A DNA stretch of 64,000 nt from Pseudohalocynthiibacter aestuariivivens (GTDB lineage: Bacteria; Pseudomonadota; Alphaproteobacteria; Rhodobacterales; Rhodobacteraceae): NCBI RefSeq assembly GCF_011040495.1, contig NZ_CP049037.1, positions 3,720,001 to 3,784,000 on the forward strand, read 5' to 3'. The notes beneath the pieces were generated by a model. That model made no database searches, had not been told where the DNA came from, and saw only the letters and a program-made list of their open reading frames with translations. This document shows, one piece after another, positions 60,895 to 64,000 of the stretch. The position numbers and the translations under genes were made by a program. How positions within the stretch are numbered: the first letter of the stretch is position 1; every line of letters starts with the position of its first letter.

Positions 60895-62448
60895 TTATGC
60901 GAAGGACCAGCGTTCTGCCCAGCGTTCGCCATCCATGTCCCAGTTCGACGCGAGGGCGTCGGACGTCTTGACCTTTTCAGAGGTCGCGAACACGTAGTTG
61001 GCAAACATCGGGATGATGATCGCACCTTGGTTCGATACGATCTCTTGCATTTCCCAATACATGTCCTTGCGCTTGGCCGGATCCAGTTCGGCGCGGGCTT
61101 CGACCATGATGTTGTCGAATTTCTCGTTGCACCAGAAACCATCGTTCCACGAAGCACCACAGGAATAGGCAGTCGCGAACATCTGATCCTGCACAGGGCG
61201 TCCCGACCAGTAGACAGCCGAGAATGGTTTCTTCATCCACACATCCGACCAGTAGCCATCGTTGGGTTCGCGCACGACTTTCAGATCAATCCCAGCGGCC
61301 TTGGCCGAGTTCTGATAGAGAACGCCCGCGTCGACTGCACCGGTAAACGCGGCATCAGCAGCCGAGAGGCTGACCGACAGGCTGTCCATGCCAGCCTCTT
61401 TGAGGTGCCATTTTGCCTTGTCCGGGTCGTATGTCTTTTGCTCCAGTTCGGTGTTGTAGAACGCTTGGTTCTGACCGATCGGAACATCGTTACCGACCGA
61501 GCCGTAGCCAAAGAGGATCTTCTCGACCAGCTCTTCACGGTTGATCGCGTATTTCAGGGCCATACGCACGTTGTTGTCATCAAACGGTGCCTGATTGGCT
61601 GACATCGCAAAGGTAAAGTGCTGCGTGCCTGCAACCGAATTGATGTTGATTGACTTGTTACGTGCCAGCAGGCCGACAGTCTTGAGGTCGATCCGGTCAA
61701 CCACATCCACGTCCCCGGATACGAGTGCCGTGGTGCGCGCGTTCTGGTCGACCAGTGCCAGCATTTCAATGCTGTCAAAAAAGGCAACATCGTCGCGCCA
61801 GTGGTTCGGGTTGCGCTCCATCGTGCATGAGACGCCGAAATTGTGCGACTTCAGCGTATAGCTGCCGCAGCCATCCGCAGATTTCCAGTCGATGCTGTCA
61901 TCTTTGGCGGGGTGGATGGTCAGGTGATAATCGCTCAGGATGAACGGGAAGTCGGCATTGCCGCCCGAGAGTTCAAACACGACGTTCTGGCCGTCGACGC
62001 GGATATTTTCGACCGGCGCAACCAGAGGACCGGCCGCTGATGTCGAATCTTCGCCACGGTGGAAGTTGATCGAGGCGGCCACATCTTCGGCGGTGACGGA
62101 TTTGCCCGAGTGGAAAGTCATGCCTTCACGCACTTTGAAGGTCCAGACTTTCGCATCCGGCGTTGCTTCCCAGCTTTCGGCGACTTCGGGTGCCAATGTG
62201 CCGTCTGCTTTCACTTCGGTCAGGCGGCCGTGGATGGCCATTGCCATACCGATGGTAAAGCCGTTTTCCCATGTGCCGGGGTTCAGCGTGTCGGTTGTCT
62301 GGCCGTGGGCCTTGCCGACGCGCAGGTGTCCGCCACGCTTGGGTGCAGCGAACGCGCCGCCCATGGGCAGTGTGGCGGCGATTGCGCCCGCCGCCGTTGT
62401 CTTGAGAAAGCCGCGTCGGTCTAGCCGTCCGCCGTTAATAATAGACAT
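60895..62448 (-). CDS. Tat-exported ABC transporter substrate-binding protein (peptide type, SBP_bac_5)
   Basis: A 517-residue binding protein with a Tat signal (RRGFLKTTAAGAIAATLP) and an SBP_bac_5 body: WTFKVREGMTFHSGKSVTAEDV, LKYAINREELVEKILFGYGS (each in part). Members bind peptides, opines, nickel or glycosides. There is no permease or ATPase on either side, so it is an orphan here or uses a transporter elsewhere. It diverges from betI across a 306-base gap with a perfect palindrome, so BetI may control it. Confidence 0.92.
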   Translation of the reverse strand: MSIINGGRLDRRGFLKTTAAGAIAATLPMGGAFAAPKRGGHLRVGKAHGQTTDTLNPGTWENGFTIGMAMAIHGRLTEVKADGTLAPEVAESWEATPDAKVWTFKVREGMTFHSGKSVTAEDVAASINFHRGEDSTSAAGPLVAPVENIRVDGQNVVFELSGGNADFPFILSDYHLTIHPAKDDSIDWKSADGCGSYTLKSHNFGVSCTMERNPNHWRDDVAFFDSIEMLALVDQNARTTALVSGDVDVVDRIDLKTVGLLARNKSININSVAGTQHFTFAMSANQAPFDDNNVRMALKYAINREELVEKILFGYGSVGNDVPIGQNQAFYNTELEQKTYDPDKAKWHLKEAGMDSLSVSLSAADAAFTGAVDAGVLYQNSAKAAGIDLKVVREPNDGYWSDVWMKKPFSAVYWSGRPVQDQMFATAYSCGASWNDGFWCNEKFDNIMVEARAELDPAKRKDMYWEMQEIVSNQGAIIIPMFANYVFATSEKVKTSDALASNWDMDGERWAERWSFA

Positions 62449-62689
62449 GAGGTATCTCCCTGTTTGTTGTCATTCATGCAACTGGCCCTGTCACCCCGTA
62501 CGGGTGCTGGGCCACTTTTGGTTTTGTCCCTTGGCAGGCTAGAACTGGCAGCATCGTGTCGTTCAAATAAACTGGGCCTCGCCAACCGTAGGTATGGATT
62601 GCACAGAGAGACGTTATTATGACGCCATGCCCAAGTGCAATGCCATAGTGCAGTTTCGATCAAATCAGACCGGACTTTCGAGAACATGA

Positions 62690-62717
62690 TTTTTATTGAC
62701 TGGCGAGTCAATAAAAA
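62690..62717. promoter_or_regulatory. Perfect palindrome, likely BetI operator
   Basis: Twelve-base arms TTTTTATTGACT (62690-62701) and AGTCAATAAAAA (62706-62717) flank GGCG. ATTGA/TCAAT half-sites resemble BetI operators described in gammaproteobacteria. It lies 38 bases before the betI TTG start and 242 bases before the start of the divergent binding-protein gene, in a 306-base gap that otherwise shows no gene. Confidence 0.7.
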
Positions 62718-62754
62718 GTTATCTGCCACTCGGTGACACTGTGGGGATGGCAAA

Positions 62755-63342
62755 TTGCCCAAGCTTGGAATGGAACCTTTGCGACGTTCTGCACTGGTCG
62801 ATGCCACGATTTATGAGATTGGTGCGCGTGGGTCGCTGGATGTCACGGTCAGCCAGATCGCGCGGCGGGCAGGCGTATCAAGCGCGTTGGCACACCACTA
62901 TTTCGGCTCCAAAGAGCAGATTTTTTCGGCCACGATGCGGCATATCCTGCAATTATACGGCGCGCAGGTGCGCGGCGCACTGGTCATGGCACGCACCCCG
63001 CGCCAGCGGGTCGAGGCGATCGTACGCGCCAGTTTCTCCTCGATGAGTCAGCGCCCCGAAATCATCGCGGCATGGATGAACTTTTATGTTCAGGCGCAAA
63101 AAACACCCGGAACTGCCCGCTTGTTGGCGATCTACCAGTGCCGACTGCATTCGAACCTCTATCATGGGTTTCGCCGGATTGCGCCTGATCGGGCCATGGT
63201 GCTGACACAAGGTGTCGCGGCAATGATTGATGGGCTCTATTGTCGTCAGGTGTTGCGGACTGGCCCGCAGGTATCCGAGGACGCCGTTAATACGCTGCTG
63301 CACTACATCTCCCTTGCATTGAACGAGGCCACACAAGAATGA
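62755..63342 (+). CDS. betI: TetR family repressor BetI
   Basis: A 195-residue TetR-type repressor beginning PKLGMEPLRRSALVDATIYE after the start residue, the typical BetI N-terminus. The helix-turn-helix is TVSQIARRAGVSSALAHHYF. It is expected to repress the choline/betaine genes until choline is present. I take the TTG at 62755, which has GGGGATGG upstream; an ATG five codons later is possible. It overlaps betC by four bases. Confidence 0.93.
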   Translation: MPKLGMEPLRRSALVDATIYEIGARGSLDVTVSQIARRAGVSSALAHHYFGSKEQIFSATMRHILQLYGAQVRGALVMARTPRQRVEAIVRASFSSMSQRPEIIAAWMNFYVQAQKTPGTARLLAIYQCRLHSNLYHGFRRIAPDRAMVLTQGVAAMIDGLYCRQVLRTGPQVSEDAVNTLLHYISLALNEATQE

Positions 63343-64000
63343 CCCAGCCGAACATCCTGATATTCATGGTGGATCAACTCAACGGTACGCTCTTTCCCGA
63401 CGGCCCGGCGGAGTGGCTGCATACGCCCAACCTCAGGAAACTGGCGGCACGCTCCACCCGATTCGCCAATGCCTACACGGCCAGCCCGCTCTGCGCGCCG
63501 GGGCGGGCCAGTTTCATGTCCGGGCTGCTACCGTCGCGCAGCCGGGTCTATGACAACGCCGCTGAGTTTGCCGCAGATATTCCGACCTATGCGCACCATC
63601 TGCGGCGGGCAGGCTATCAAACCTGCCTCAGCGGCAAGATGCATTTTGTCGGGCCTGATCAGATGCACGGTTTCGAGGAACGCCTGACCACCGACATCTA
63701 TCCGGCCGATTTTGGCTGGACGCCGGATTATCGCAAACCGGGCGAGCGGATCGAATGGTGGTATCACAACCTCGGGTCTGTGACCGGCGCGGGGGTGGCG
63801 GAAATCAGCAACCAGATGGAATACGACGACGAGGTTGCCTACAACGCCACGCGCAAAGTCTATGATCTGGCGCGCGGACATGATGCGCGGCCGTGGTGCC
63901 TGACGGTCAGCTTTACCCACCCGCATGACCCTTATGTGGCACGGCGCAAGTACTGGGATCTCTACGAGGATTGCGAACACCTGCTGCCGACAGTGCCTGC
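63339..64000 (+). CDS. betC: Choline-sulfatase, 5' part
   Basis: The first 220 codons of a sulfatase. The N-terminus (NILIFMVDQLNGTLFPDG) and the modification motif SPLCAPGRASFMSG are visible; Cys52 would be converted to formylglycine. The KMHFVGPDQMHGFEERLTTD (in part) region matches choline-sulfatases. It hydrolyses choline-O-sulfate to choline and sulfate, feeding betaine synthesis, and is translationally coupled to betI. The rest of the gene, and probably betB/betA, lie beyond the window. Confidence 0.95.
   Translation, partial: MTQPNILIFMVDQLNGTLFPDGPAEWLHTPNLRKLAARSTRFANAYTASPLCAPGRASFMSGLLPSRSRVYDNAAEFAADIPTYAHHLRRAGYQTCLSGKMHFVGPDQMHGFEERLTTDIYPADFGWTPDYRKPGERIEWWYHNLGSVTGAGVAEISNQMEYDDEVAYNATRKVYDLARGHDARPWCLTVSFTHPHDPYVARRKYWDLYEDCEHLLPTVP

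Noticed and set aside
1..64000. CRISPR arrays, insertion sequences, rRNA genes, replication origin
   Set aside because: I saw no regularly spaced repeats, transposase genes with terminal repeats, rRNA sequence or DnaA-box cluster.

Overview
The window reads as chromosomal DNA of a marine-type alphaproteobacterium of the Rhodobacteraceae (Roseobacter group). The evidence is the high-GC coding style, the NepR/EcfG/PhyR general stress response locus, the his gene arrangement typical of that family, DUF2147 and entericidin genes, a Phn transporter without C-P lyase, and a betI-betC start. I see no CRISPR array, prophage, rRNA operon or intact insertion sequence. There are two tRNA genes, Tyr(GTA) and Gly(GCC), both on the minus strand. 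The placement is by gene content only; no search was run.

Layout. 0-9 kb: a cut-off Kef-type antiporter, an Lrp regulator divergent from hppD (tyrosine catabolism), a 970-residue one-pass membrane protein with a GspL/PilM-like head and GspC/PilP-like tail, metY, and an orphan glycosyltransferase-like gene. 9.5-14 kb: phnD-phnC-phnE-phnE plus a HAD phosphatase-like gene. 13.9-14.9 kb: a small multidrug (SMR) pump with its TetR regulator. 15-30.6 kb: a large catabolic locus. One long minus-strand operon runs from a Liv-type binding protein through coxG-like, crotonase, molybdenum hydroxylase M and S subunits, lactonase-like MBL protein, hydroxylase L subunit, SDR, acyl-CoA ligase, iron alcohol dehydrogenase and thioesterase. 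A divergent livGFHM-like transporter follows, then a double-HxlR regulator. The set of activities matches what a furan-carboxylate (furoyl-CoA) pathway or a similar heterocycle pathway would need; that substrate is my inference.

31-42.6 kb: housekeeping genes (tRNA-Tyr, rlmB, a Nudix hydrolase, a PiT phosphate transporter) and his genes in two blocks (hisB-hisH, then hisA and hisF-hisE), with a glutaminase directly behind hisH and a tandem DUF2147 pair. 42.6-53.2 kb: a general stress response region. The nepR-ecfG-histidine kinase operon faces phyR across a shared intergenic region in which two EcfG-type promoters (GGAAC-N16-NGTT) are interleaved. I find matching promoter sequences in front of entericidin, DUF883, phospholipase D-like and two small membrane protein genes. 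One more lies between brkB and the phospholipase D gene, where it would drive a roughly 130-nt untranslated RNA ending at a strong terminator.

53.2-64 kb: tRNA-Gly, a calcineurin-like phosphoesterase, pyruvate carboxylase, an FMN alpha-hydroxy-acid dehydrogenase, a decayed pirin gene, a DMT exporter, an orphan Tat-secreted peptide-type binding protein, and betI-betC (choline sulfate utilisation; betC runs off the window). A perfect 12+4+12 palindrome in front of betI is the likely BetI operator. Residue positions given below are counted from the chosen starts and are approximate for the longest proteins.
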